Source of the DNA: CAMREV01 sp051653965
GTDB lineage: Bacteria > Bacillota_I > Bacilli_A > Mycoplasmatales > Mycoplasmoidaceae
Assembly (NCBI GenBank): GCA_051653965.1
Contig: JBOFXG010000007.1
Location: 94,715 to 158,714 of the forward strand
Direction of reading: 5' to 3'
DNA: 64,000 bases
Of the stretch, positions 19,311-30,092 are shown one piece after another. Below the pieces are notes generated by a model. The model was given only the letters and a program-made list of their open reading frames with translations, made no database searches and was not told where the DNA came from. Position 1 is the first letter of the stretch. Each line of letters opens with the position of its first letter. The translations under genes and the position numbers were made by a program.

Positions 19311-21101
19311 ATGTATCAAATATTAAAAAGATTACCTTTAAAAGATAAGTTGTTATTATTTTTAACTATTATTGTAATGACTATTTCTGTTATGGCAGAT
19401 TTAATGCAACCATTATTTTTTGGAAAGATATCTCAAATACTATCAACATCAAGTGATATTAACAAAATCTGATCAAGCTCTGTTGATGGGATTGTCTTTG
19501 CAGGTTGAATTGGAATGATGGCTGCTGCTGCTGTTGTTGGTATAATATTCAACATTATTGCAGTATACATTACAACTGAAGTATCAGTAAGAACAGCATT
19601 TAAAATCAGAAATGATATGTTTAACAAAGTTCAGAATCTTTCTTCACAAGATGTAGATAAGGTTTCGACATCATCATTTATTACAAGAATTACATTAGAT
19701 GTATTCCATATTAATGAATTAATGGTATTATTATTTACTTTATTAGTAAAGGCACCAATTTATTTTTTAGGAGGATTAACTCTTTCAGTTGTTTCTGTTT
19801 CACAAATATCACAATCTGAATTAAGTAATTTATCTTATATTTATTTTGTATTCTTATTATTAACTTTCTTCACAGGAGTAATTTTATATAAAGCATTTCC
19901 TACTTTTGAAAAAATTAAAAAAAACTATGACAATAATAACTCAATAATGAGTGAAAACTTAATCGGTTCAAGAGTTGTTAGAGCTTTTAATTTAGAAGAA
20001 AACCAAATTACAAGATATGATAGCAAAAATATCCTTTTAAAAAGAAATTTAATTAAAGGTGATTCATTGACTACAATCTTTTTGCCATTATTTACAATAA
20101 TAATGAATCTTTCAGTTGTATTTATTATTTCTTATTCAGGATTTGTATCTATTAATATTCCTGCAGATAGAAGACCTGAAGTTGTAGGATTAGTTACTTC
20201 ATTAATTCAATACTTCAATATATTATTAGTTGGTTTCTTCCTTGCTTCATTTGTTTTAGCTACTTTTGCATTTACAAAAGTTTCTGGTAAAAGAATTAAT
20301 GAAGTTTATGCAATAAAAAATTCAATTAAAGAATCTAAAAAACCAGTTGCAATTGATAAAACAAATATTAGTTTCAAAAATGTTTCTTTTAAATACTTTA
20401 AGGAAAGTAATGATTGGGCTATTAAAGATATGTCATTTAATATTAAAGAAGGCCAAACAATTGGAATTATTGGAAAAACTGGTTCAGGTAAGTCAACCAT
20501 TGTTAATTTATTAACAAGACTTTATGATGTAACAGAAGGCCAAATTACAATTGGAGATCATGATATTAGAGAAGTAAAAATTAGTGATTTAAGAGAAAAT
20601 ATTTCTGTTTCATTACAAGAAAAAATATTATTTTCAGGAACTGTTGAAGAAAATATTAGAGTTGGAAAGACAAATGCATCTGAAAAAGAAGTCTTAAAGG
20701 CTGCTAAAATTGCTGAGGCTTATGAATTTATTAATGAAAAAGAAGGTAAGTTTAAATATAGAATTGAAGAAAGAGGAAAAAACTTATCAGGCGGGCAAAA
20801 ACAAAGAGTTTCAATCGCTAGATCTGTTGTTGGAGATCCTAAAGTTTTAATATTTGATGATTCAACAAGTGCGCTTGATAATATAACTGAAAGAAAACTA
20901 CTAAATAACTTAAAAACAGAATTAAAAGATAGTACCTTAATAATTATTGCTCAAAGAATTAATTCAGTTAAAGAAGCTGATAAAATTTTAATTATTAATG
21001 ATGGTAAATTAATTGGTGAAGGTACTCACTCTTACTTAATTAAAAACAATAAAGATTATAAAGAAATTTATGATTCTCAAGATACATCAAAGGATAAATA
21101 A
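19311..21101 (+). CDS. ABC exporter half-transporter, degenerate ATPase site
   Basis: A 596-residue fusion of a six-helix transmembrane domain (about 1-310) and an ATPase domain. Walker A GKTGSGKST (about 388-396) and signature NLSGGQKQ are intact. The catalytic Glu after Walker B is Asp (LIFDDSTSALD, Asp517) and the H-loop His is Gln (IIAQRI, Gln548). That pairing is typical of the non-catalytic half of heterodimeric exporters. I start at ATG 19311 with AAAGGAAATT upstream; TGA codons are Trp. The partner gene overlaps its stop by one base. Confidence 0.93.
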
Positions 21102-22882
21102 TGAAAACAAATAATTCAAAAAAGAACTTTCATACCATTTTAATTTATGGAGCTAAATATAAATTAAGATTTGTATTAATATTAATTTTATCTATCGTTT
21201 CAATTACCACAAATGTTTTATCAACATTTATGGTAGGGTTTGGATTAGAAAAATTAATTAATAATGTAAATAATAGTCCTAATATAATTAATGAAATTAT
21301 TATCTTCTCTACATTGTTAGCTCTATTTTATGCAGTTTATTCAGGGTTTAGATATTTAAGTAATTTATTAATGATAAGACTAACACATAATTTAGGTTTT
21401 ACTATTAGAAAAGATCTATTCTTTAAAATTCAAAAATTACCATTTTCATATTTAGATGTTCAATCAACTGGTGATATAATGAGTAGATTAACAAGCGATG
21501 TTGAAGTATTCACAACAACTTTATCTCAACAAGGTGTTGAATTTATATCTGGTGTTATAACAGTTATAGGAATGTTAATTGGTATGTTTATTCTTTCTCC
21601 AATATTAACAGTAATATTACTTGTGACAATGCCAATAATGTTTTTAATAATTGTTTTTGTAATGAAAAAAGCACAACCATATTTTATAAAAAGGCAAGAA
21701 TACACGGGGATATTAAATGGTTTTGCAGAAGAATATATTTCTTCCCAAAAAGTTATTAATTTATTCTCTTACCAAAAAGAAGCATTACATAAATTTAAAA
21801 ATATTAATAAAGATTTATCAGTTGCAGTTGAAAAATCAAGATTAATATCAGGAGTTATTTTCCCTTACAACAACTTCGTAAATAACTTTATGTTAATGTT
21901 CATTACATTGATTGCAGTTGTATTTATTTCAAATAATATATCAATTTCTGGCGCAACTGATCTAAAAGATATTGGACTAATTTTTCCATTTATTTTATTA
22001 CAAAGACAATTTTCAATGCCAATTACAAACTTCTTTTCAATGATTAATCAATTCCAATTAGCATTTGCTGGAGCAAATAGATTCTTTGAAATATTAAATG
22101 AAAAAGAAGAACCAAAACAACAATCAACTAAGGAAATTAAAGTTACAAATGCTCTTGTTGAATTTAAAAATATTAATTTTTCTTATGTTGAAGGAATTCC
22201 AATAATTAATGACTTATCATTTAAAACAGTTCCTGGAGGAATTAATGCGATAGTTGGTGCAACAGGATCTGGTAAAACAACTTTAATTAGCTTATTAACA
22301 AGATTCTACGAAATTAATTCAGGAACTATTGAGATTGACGGACAAGATATTGCTAAATTTTGCAAACATAATATTAGGGAAAATATTACTATTGTTTTAC
22401 AAGATACATTCTTATTCTCAGAGTCAATTAGAGAGAATATTTCTTATGGAAATATGAAAGCAACTGATAAAGAGATAATTGAAGCAGCCAAATCAGCAAA
22501 TGCATGACACTTTATTGAACAATTACCAAATGGTTTAGATACAATTTTGTACCCAGATAATTCAATTATTTCAGAAGGTGAAAAACAATTAATAGCTATT
22601 GCAAGAGCATTCTTATCAAAAGCCAAAATAATTATTTTAGATGAAGCAACTTCTTATGTTGATACTAAAACAGAAAAAGAAATTCAAGAAGCTATGGCAA
22701 AACTAATGAAAGGTAGAACTTCATTTGTTATTGCTCATAGATTATCTACAATTAAAAAGGCAGACCAAATTATTGTTCTTCAAAAAGGAACACTTAAAGA
22801 AAAAGGAACTCATAACCAGTTACTATCTAAAAAAGGGCTTTACTATAGCATGATTCAATCTGGAATATCAGAAGATAACTAA
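21101..22882 (+). CDS. ABC exporter half-transporter, catalytic partner
   Basis: A 593-residue partner of the preceding gene, with six transmembrane helices followed by an ATPase domain. It has Walker A GATGSGKTT, Walker B IIILDEATSYVD with catalytic Glu515, and H-loop VIAHRLS. Its signature motif is the altered one (ISEGEKQ for LSGGQ). Heterodimeric exporters combine the intact Glu/His of one chain with the intact signature of the other, so the complementary defects fit one working site. The start codon shares a base with the upstream stop (TAATG). One TGA (22505-22507) is Trp. Substrate unknown. Confidence 0.93.
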
Positions 22883-22895
22883 TTGAAATTTATTT

Positions 22896-22925
22896 AAAAA
22901 AACCATAAATAATTATGGTTTTTTT
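22896..22925 (+). terminator. Terminator after the ABC exporter operon
   Basis: AAAAAAACCATAA, short loop, TTATGGTTTTTTT, immediately downstream of the exporter stop and 28 bases before transketolase. Confidence 0.88.
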
Positions 22926-22952
22926 ATTTATAATAATTTTAAAGGAAAAAAA

Positions 22953-24929
22953 ATGAGCAAATTCGATTCAAAAAATTCAAAAATAACAATAAATGCAATG
23001 AGAATGCTAGGAGTGGACATGATTCATAAAGCAAATTCAGGCCACCCTGGAATTGTATTAGGTGCTGCACCAATTATGTATGCATTATTTAGAAACCATA
23101 TTAATCTTTCACCAAGCAACCCTTTATTTCCAAATAGAGATAGATTTATATTAAGTGCAGGGCATGGTAGCGCACTTTTATATTCAACAATGTTTTTAGC
23201 TGGATATAAAGATTTAAGTATTAAAGATCTTGAAAACTTTAGACAAATAGATTCAATTACACCAGGACACCCTGAAAAACATATTTTACCTGGAGTTGAA
23301 ATATCAACAGGTCCACTTGGTCAAGGAGTTGCAACATCTGTTGGTATTGCAATTGGTGAAACTTTCTTAAATAAATCATTCAAATGTGAATATGGTAGTT
23401 TATATGATAATTATACGTATTGTTTATTTGGAGACGGTTGTTTACAAGAAGGAGTATTTGACGAATCTATTTCTATTGCAGGAAATTATAAATTAAATAA
23501 ATTAATCCTTTTATATGATTCAAATGATATTCAATTAGATGGGAAGGTAGCTGATACTACTAACACAAATACTAAGAAATACTTTGAATCTAAAAACTTT
23601 AATTATATTTTAGTTAAAAATGGTAATGACCATATAAAAATTTCTGAAGCAATTGAGGAAGCAAAAAAATCAAAAGATAAGCCAACTATTATTGAAATTA
23701 AAACAAAAATTGGATTTGGTTCTGCAAAAGAAAATAGTAATTTAGCTCATGGTTCTCCTTTATCAGAAAAAGAAATAAAAGATTTAAAAATTAAATTAAA
23801 TTATAATAATGAATCTTTTGAAGTGCCTAAAACTGCTTTAGAAGATTTTCAACCCCTGAAAATTAGGGGAGATAAAGCAATTGAGAAATATTACAAAATT
23901 TATGAATACTTTAAAAAAGATAAAATATTCTTTAAGAAATTAAAAAATTGTCAAGATGGAATTTTCCATATCAAAGAAGAAGACTTTGATGGAATTAAAA
24001 ATGAAAAAGAATTAGCAACAAGAAATCTATGTGGCGAAGTCTTAAATATTGTTGCTAGTAATAATCCTTTTTTAATAATTGGTAATAGTGATTTATCTTC
24101 ATCAACAAAAGTTAAATATCAAAATGGCGGACAATATAGTTGTAAAAATAGATTAGGACAAAATATTAACTATGGTGTTAGAGAATTTGCTTCTAATGCA
24201 ATTAATACTGGTATTTCTTCATATAATGAATTAAAAGCAATTGGTTCTACTTTCTTAGCATTCTCTGATTACAATAAAGCTGCTATTAGATTGTCTGCAA
24301 TATCTGAAATACCATTAATAAATATTTATAGCCATGACTCTATTACAGTTGGTGAAGATGGACCAACACATCAACCAATTGAACAAATATGAACTTTGAG
24401 ACTAATACCTAATAACTTTGTATTTAGACCATGTAATAAAGAAGAAATGATTGCTGCGTTTAAATTTGCATTAGAATCAAAAAAATATCCTACAAGTATT
24501 ATTACTTCTAGATCTAATTTTATCCAAACAAAAGGTTCTGTTTCAAAAGCATTAAAAGGTGGATACTTAATAAAAGAAAATGATAAATACAAATTAACTA
24601 TCATTGCAACAGGTAGTGAAATGGAGGTTGCTTTAAAAGTAAGTGAAATCCTTGAAAAAGAACATATGATGTATACAAACATTGTTTCAATGCCTTGTGA
24701 TAGATTATTTGATCAGCAAACAAAAGCTTACAAAGAAAGTATAATTGGTGATAAAAAAGTTGTTTCAATTGAATTTGGAATTACTACACCTTGATACAAG
24801 TACGCTGACATAGCTATAGGGATAGATTGTTATGGATACTCAGGAAAACCAAATGATGTTATTAAAAAACTAGGCTTAGATGCAAATGATATAGCTAAAA
24901 ATATTATGAAAAAATACAAAGAATTATAA
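22953..24929 (+). CDS. tkt: Transketolase
   Basis: A 658-residue thiamine-diphosphate enzyme of the pentose phosphate pathway that moves two-carbon units between sugar phosphates. N-terminal GHPGIVLG and GHGSALLY, the cofactor-binding GDGCLQEG, the middle-domain GEDGPTHQPIEQ, and a C-terminal domain with ATGSEMEVAL. TGA at 24390-24392 and 24792-24794 are Trp. TTTAAAGGAAAAAAA precedes the ATG. It has its own terminator upstream, so it is a separate unit. In organisms lacking the oxidative branch it supplies ribose phosphate. Confidence 0.96.
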
Positions 24930-25000
24930 TTAATTTTTGTATTTTTTTTATTTTAATAATTTATAATTAATAAAATAAAATCTTATAAAATGGGGCTAAA

Positions 25001-26104
25001 ATGCTTAATATTCCTATAAACTCAGATATCGTTTTTTTAGATATTGAAGCAGACCACAAAAATAGTAAGTTACTTCAATTTGGTGCAATAAAAATTCAGC
25101 AAGGAAAAGCATTCCAAGTTAATTGATATTCAAATCCTGAAAGAAACATTTCTCATAATGTAATTAAACTAATTGGAAAAGAAGCATTAGAACTAATCAA
25201 TAATGCACCAAGTAATAAAGTTGTTTTAGATAAAGTTTATAAATTTATTGATGAAAGTTATTTTGTAAGTTTTGGGGATTTTGATTACAATTTTCTATCA
25301 GAACTATTTGAAAAGGAATTAGGTAAAAAACCAAATATTAAATTTCTTGATATTCAAAATGAATGAAAAAAATTAACATGTGATAACCAATGTGTTTCAC
25401 TTACTAATTTAGCAATTTTTTTTAATGTAAATTATGATCAAGAAAAACTTCATAATGCTTTTTATGATGCAGAAGTAATGTTTAAAATTTATCGTGAATG
25501 AGTAAAGTACTCCGATGAAGAAATTATTGAAAAAATAATTAATAAAAGAAATGTTGAATCAACAATAATTGATCCAACTATTAAAATAACTATGAAAAAT
25601 TTAAGTGTACAAGATAACATTTCAAAAATTGATGGTTATTCAATGTTTAATATTAATGTTAAAAAAATAATTCTTGAAGAAGGAATAAAAAGAAAAAAAA
25701 TTGTTTTAGGAATTAGAGCAGTTTCTTTTTTGAATAATAAAATAGTTGAAAATTGGGATGAAGATTTAACTAAATATATAAAATCTAAGAAATACTATGA
25801 ACATCAACATTTTTTAATTGTTGCATTAAGAAAATTTATGTGGACTATTAAAGATAAAAAAATTCTTTTATACAAAAATCAAGTAAATGATTATAAATAT
25901 CTATGTGAATTGATTCATGAGTTTTTAGGCAAGAGACCAATGAATTCATACATAATTATTAATGGAATTCAAAATTATCAATATTTGAATTATAATAAAG
26001 ATGCAAATAACTTAATGATTAATGATGATCTAATAGATACTTGAAACTCATTAAACAATATCTTAGATAAGAATAAGGCAAATAAAAAATGAAGTACAAA
26101 ATAA
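25001..26104 (+). CDS. DEDDh-type 3'-5' exonuclease-like protein
   Basis: A 367-residue protein whose first 180 residues have the exonuclease motifs: Exo I VFLDIEAD, Exo II FVSFGDFDYNFL, and Exo III HNAFYDAEVMF with the His-x4-Asp arrangement. All four acidic residues and the His are visible, as in DnaQ/oligoribonuclease-like nucleases. The C-terminal 190 residues (IIDPTIKITMKN onward) match nothing I recognise. ATG follows a GGGGCTAAA region. It overlaps the next gene by 16 bases in an operon leading to cysS. The role could be RNA decay or DNA proofreading; the sequence does not decide. Confidence 0.75.
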
Positions 26105-26862
26105 TAAACCATGATACTATTTCAGAAACAATAGATTTAATTGGAAATGAAATATTAGAAGAATTAAAAATAACTGAAAATGTTTCATGTATTTTACCTT
26201 GACATCCTGATTTAGATATAATATATAGAAGCTTATTTAATTCCAATACAATATCTGGTAAATGAGCAAAGAAAAATGTATCTAAAAAAATTAGAAAAAA
26301 ATTACCTAAAGAATTCAATAAAATAAAAATAATAAATATGTATGATTTTATTGGCTCAGATAACATTCAATTTTTTCACATATCAACTTATCAAAAGTTT
26401 TTTGAAATTTTAGATAGTGAAATTAATTTTTGTTCTTTTGGATTAAAAGATGAAGCAAAAATTAATAAAGAACTATTAATTAGTCCTTCAGACTTTGATA
26501 AAACAATTAAAGTTTTTACAAATGGAAGAATAAGTTTTTCAGTTGTTTTCATAGATAAAGACGGAAATATTCCATATATTGAAAACTATGTTGAAAATAT
26601 TGGAACTAATTTATCTGCAATAGATGAAAAAGAAGCAGAAAATTTAATGGAAATTTTTAATTTAAAAGAAGCACCTAATCAATCAATTAATTGTGGAAAT
26701 AGATCATTAACAAAAAGTCATAAAATTATTGCCATCATTGAAAAAGAAGCATTAAAATATTTAACAAACGAGCAATATGAAAAAAATCCTTCAGCATCAA
26801 TGAAAACATTAAGAAATCATGACAATGTTTTATATGTAGTAAAGAGTTGAGAAAATGAATAA
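26089..26862 (+). CDS. Divergent NagB/6-phosphogluconolactonase-like protein
   Basis: A 257-residue protein. The C-terminal half has the layout of the glucosamine-6-phosphate deaminase/6-phosphogluconolactonase fold: FTNGRISFSVVFIDKDG where the family has its GH-AF segment, APNQSINCGNRSLTKSHKIIAII where it has the P-(A/S)IT-G strand, and PSASMKTLRNHDNVLYVV at the end. The usual catalytic Asp/His signature is not clearly present, so activity is doubtful. Start ATG 26089 lies inside the upstream gene; TGA codons encode Trp. It overlaps the next small gene by eight bases. Fold assignment is tentative. Confidence 0.55.
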
Positions 26863-27229
26863 ATTTAAAATAAAATATATCCCTGGGTTTAGGCCGGTAC
26901 CAATGTTAGCATTATACCATGAGAGAAATTTGAATGTTTTTAATGAAATCAAAAAACATTCAAATGTTGATAGAAAAATAAATTTTAATGAAGAATATGT
27001 AGATGAATACAATCACGCTTGAAATCATGGGTCATATATAATTTATGATGATAGCTTAAATGTAATTGCTTTTGTATATGAGCAATTACCAACATTATTT
27101 TATATTTTAAGATGAATTAATAAAGAACTACTTTTTGAAATTAATGCAATTGATCAGAATGAAATTAAAATAGAATTAGGTGATTGAATAAATGAAGTTT
27201 CATTTATTGAAAAAAATAATAATGAATAA
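26855..27229 (+). CDS. Small unknown protein in the cysS operon
   Basis: A 124-residue protein (MNKFKIKYIPGFRPVPMLA...) with no signal peptide or membrane segment. It is fairly acidic and aromatic, with three TGA-encoded Trp (HAWNHGS, LRWINKE, GDWINE). The start overlaps the upstream stop by eight bases and the end overlaps the cysS ATG by eight, so it is certainly in the operon. The tight packing and absence of stops over 125 codons support a real gene. I do not recognise the family. Confidence 0.7.
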
Positions 27230-28535
27230 ATCAATAAAAATTATAGATTCATCAAGTAAGAAACTAATCGAATTAAACAATGATTCTATTAGTATTTATT
27301 TATGTGGTCCTACTGTATACAATTATGTTCACATTGGAAACATTAGACCAATAATTACATATGATGTATTACATAGATACTTAATGTATAAAAAAGTTAA
27401 AGTAAAATTTATTCATAATATTACTGATATAGATGACAAAATAATTTTTAAAGCTGCTGAAATGAATATTTCAGAAAAAGAATTATCACAAATGTTTTTT
27501 GAGCATTACAAAAAAATTTTAAAGCAATTAAACATTCATCCAGTTGAAATGCCAACTGTTTCAGATAATATGAATTCAATGATTGAAATGATTGAAGAAT
27601 TAATAAAAAATAAACATGCATATGAAATTGGTGGTAATGTTTATTTTTCTACTAAAAATTTTAAAGACTATGGAATTGTATCATCAATGGAAATAAATAA
27701 ATTAAATGATGGTGAAAGAGTAGATAAAGATTTCAATAAGGAAAACAAAAATGATTTTGTTTTATGAAAAAATACAAAAGATGGTATTAGATGAGAAAGT
27801 TCAATGGGTTTAGGCAGACCAGGATGACATACTGAATGTTGTGTACTAATCAATAAGTATATTGGTAGGCAAGTTGATATTCATGGAGGAGGAATAGATT
27901 TAAGATTTCCTCACCATGAAAATGAAAATGTTCAAAATCTTGCAAGATATGGTTTACCATTAGCAAAGATTTGAATGCATACAGGTCATTTAATGATTGA
28001 AGACGAAAAGATGTCCAAATCATTAAACAACTTTGTCTTAGCAAAAGATTTAATAAATAAATCAAATCCTAATTCAATTAGATGAATGTTTTATCAAACA
28101 AGATATGAAAAACCAATTAATTATACAGATAAAATTTTAGAAGAAAGTCAAAAAAAAATTGATCAAATTGAAAGAGATTTAAACAAAGCATATAGCTATT
28201 TAATTTTAAATAATTCATACAATAAAATTGATACTATCTCAGAAGATATACTAAATATCTTTAATGATAATTTAAATCTCCCAAATATTGTTACAATAAT
28301 CTATGACAAAATAAAACTTTTCTCAAATACTATTTCAAATAAAAATTTTAATGAATTAAATAAAATTTATAATGATGTTAAAAATACTTTGAATTTATTA
28401 GGAATTGTTTATCCAAATATTCATACAAATGAAAATATTGAATTAATTAAAACATGAAATAAATGTTTAATTGACAAAAAATTTAAAGAAGCTGATGAAA
28501 TAAGAGAAAGATTGATTATAATGAAATTAATTTAA
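27222..28535 (+). CDS. cysS: Cysteinyl-tRNA synthetase
   Basis: A 437-residue class I synthetase. The zinc/cysteine-binding Cys28 in CGPTVYN, HIGH-type HIGNIRP (37-43), the second zinc ligands in WHTECC and HGGGIDLRFPHHENE, and the KMSKSLNNF loop are all present. The C-terminal anticodon region is short. I chose ATG 27222 because upstream in-frame ATG 27192 would add ten residues without a ribosome site; the start overlaps the preceding stop. TGA codons are Trp. It lies in the order cysS, rlmB, SigH-like, which echoes the Bacillus arrangement. Confidence 0.95.
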
Positions 28536-28581
28536 AATTGTTTTATTATAATTTTTTTTTAATATTAAAAATGAGGTTTAT

Positions 28582-29304
28582 ATGACCAATATATTAGTAG
28601 GGAAAAAAGCTATTCTTGAACAACTTAAAAAAGATAATGTTTTAGCAGTTCATAGTTTAACTATTTTCCCAGAAATAAAAAAAATATGTGACAAAAAAAA
28701 TATAAATTATATTATCCAAGATAAAGCATTTTTTAATAACATTGATTCAAATCATCAAGGTATTATTGCTTGAATTAAGAATGAGAATTATTTAACAGAA
28801 GATTTATCTTATTTTTTATCAAGAATTAAATCAAGCATTAATAAAAGAAAAGTTATTGTAATGCTAGATGAAATAAGTGACACTGGTAATTTTGGTGCAA
28901 TTATTAGAAGTTGTGATGCTTTTGCTGTTGATGGAATAATTATTAAAAATAAAAATCAGGCTGAATTTAATGAATATGTAATAAAATCAAGCACTGGCGC
29001 TATATATAATAGCAATATTCTTCGAGTTACAAATTTGGGAACAACTATTAAAAAAATAAAGGAAAATAACTTCTGAATAGTTTCAACAATAATAGATGGA
29101 TCAAAAAATTTAAATAACACAAAATTTGATTTTGATTGTTGTGTGATTGTTGGCAACGAAAAAAATGGTATATCTCAAAAATTAATTGAAAATTCTGATT
29201 TTAAAATAAATATTCCAATGTTTGGAAGTGTTCAATCATTAAATGTAAGTGTTGCTACTGGAATAATTTTAAATTATATTAGAAACTATCACTCAAAGGA
29301 GTAA
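28582..29304 (+). CDS. rlmB: TrmH-family (SPOUT) 2'-O-ribose RNA methyltransferase, RlmB-like
   Basis: A 240-residue protein with an N-terminal L30e-like substrate-binding part and a SPOUT domain. It has motif 1 DEISDTGNFGAIIRSCDAF, motif 2 IVGNEKNGIS, and motif 3 IPMFGSVQSLNVSVATGI forming the SAM knot. Position after cysS supports the 23S rRNA Gm2251-type enzyme, though tRNA activity cannot be excluded. ATGAGGT precedes the start. TGA codons encode Trp. The following gene starts two bases after its stop. Confidence 0.88.
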
Positions 29305-29306
29305 TA

Positions 29307-29945
29307 TTGCAACTTGAAAAAGAAATTGCTTTGATAGAAAAAATTCAAAAATATAATGATGAAGAATCATTATTAATTCTATGAAAAGAATATGGTGAAT
29401 TTGTTTACAAAAGCTTTTTAAAATACATTTATTATAAAAACTTTAATATCCCTCTTGAATCTGAAGATTATTTATCATGTATATTTTATGCATTTAAGGA
29501 AGCTGTTATTAAATTTGATATTAATAATCAAAATTATAAATTAATTCAATATCTTCATATAGTTACAAAATCAAGTGCATCAAGATATGCTAAAAAATTT
29601 TTAACTAAAAAACAAAATATATTAAATAAAGCATACATGAATACAAATCCATATCAAAAACCAATTGAAAATTTAGAACTTTTTTCAACAAAGTCTTTAG
29701 AATATGAATATGTAGAAAAAGTTGAAATAGAAAGAAAAATGAATCAGATAAAAGTTTTTTTAGAAAGTTATTGTTTGAATAATCCAAAAAGTCCTATTAG
29801 AGAAATAATTAAATTAAAATTAAAAAATTATAATCTAAAGGAAATTTCAAAAGAATTAAATATTGATCATAAAAAAACTTATCTTTACTTTGATAAATTT
29901 AGAAAAAAATTTCAAATTTATATAAAGGAAAATAAAATTATTTAA
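29307..29945 (+). CDS. SigH-like alternative sigma factor (divergent)
   Basis: A 212-residue basic protein. The N-terminal part (ESEDYLSCIFYAFKEAVIKFD, then YLHIVTKSSASRYAKKFLTKK) follows the sigma-70 region 2 layout of SigH-type factors, in which a conserved Arg/Lys-rich helix binds the -10. The C-terminus (IIKLKLKNYNLKEISKELNIDHKKTYLYFDKFRKKF; given in two halves of a helix-turn-helix, about 170-205) fits region 4. It starts at TTG 29307, two bases after rlmB, and CAAAGGAG lies upstream. In Bacillus, sigH follows the rlmB homolog with one gene between, so position supports the call. The SRP RNA follows. Confidence 0.65.
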
Positions 29946-29961
29946 AATATTTATAAAATAT

Positions 29962-29967
29962 TATAAT
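29962..29967 (+). promoter_or_regulatory. -10 element of the SRP RNA promoter
   Basis: TATAAT six bases before the paired 5' end of the SRP RNA, in an AT-only stretch after the SigH-like gene. Confidence 0.65.
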
Positions 29968-29973
29968 ATATAA

Positions 29974-30051
29974 GACATTACAGTTTTTATAATGAAACTT
30001 GTCAGGTCAGAAATGAAGCAGCAATAAGTTTTTAAAAATGTGTGATGTCAC
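29974..30051 (+). ncRNA. ffs: Signal recognition particle RNA (4.5S type)
   Basis: The core GTCAGGTCAGAAATGAAGC, followed by AGCAATAAG, matches the SRP helix 8 consensus. The apical loop is GAAA (GNRA class) closed by A-T rather than the common GGAA closed by C-G. The ends GACATTACA and TGTGATGTC pair (one G-U), giving a single 78-base hairpin without an Alu domain, as in other mollicutes. The RNA binds Ffh and directs membrane proteins and lipoproteins to the translocon. A strong hairpin terminator follows. Confidence 0.92.
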
Positions 30052-30060
30052 ATTTAAAAT

Positions 30061-30092
30061 AAAAAAGAAAGCAATTATTTGCTTTCTTTTTT
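30061..30092. terminator. Terminator shared by the SRP RNA and topA
   Basis: AAAAAAGAAAGCAA / TTGCTTTCTTTTTT with a TTAT loop, 10 bases after the SRP RNA. The loop contains the topA stop codon and the right arm encodes the last topA codons (KKESK), so one hairpin ends both converging transcripts. Confidence 0.85.

Noticed and set aside
26019..26366. 115-codon minus-strand frame across the nuclease/NagB-like junction
   Set aside because: Antisense to two genes with coupled starts and stops; no ribosome site or family match.
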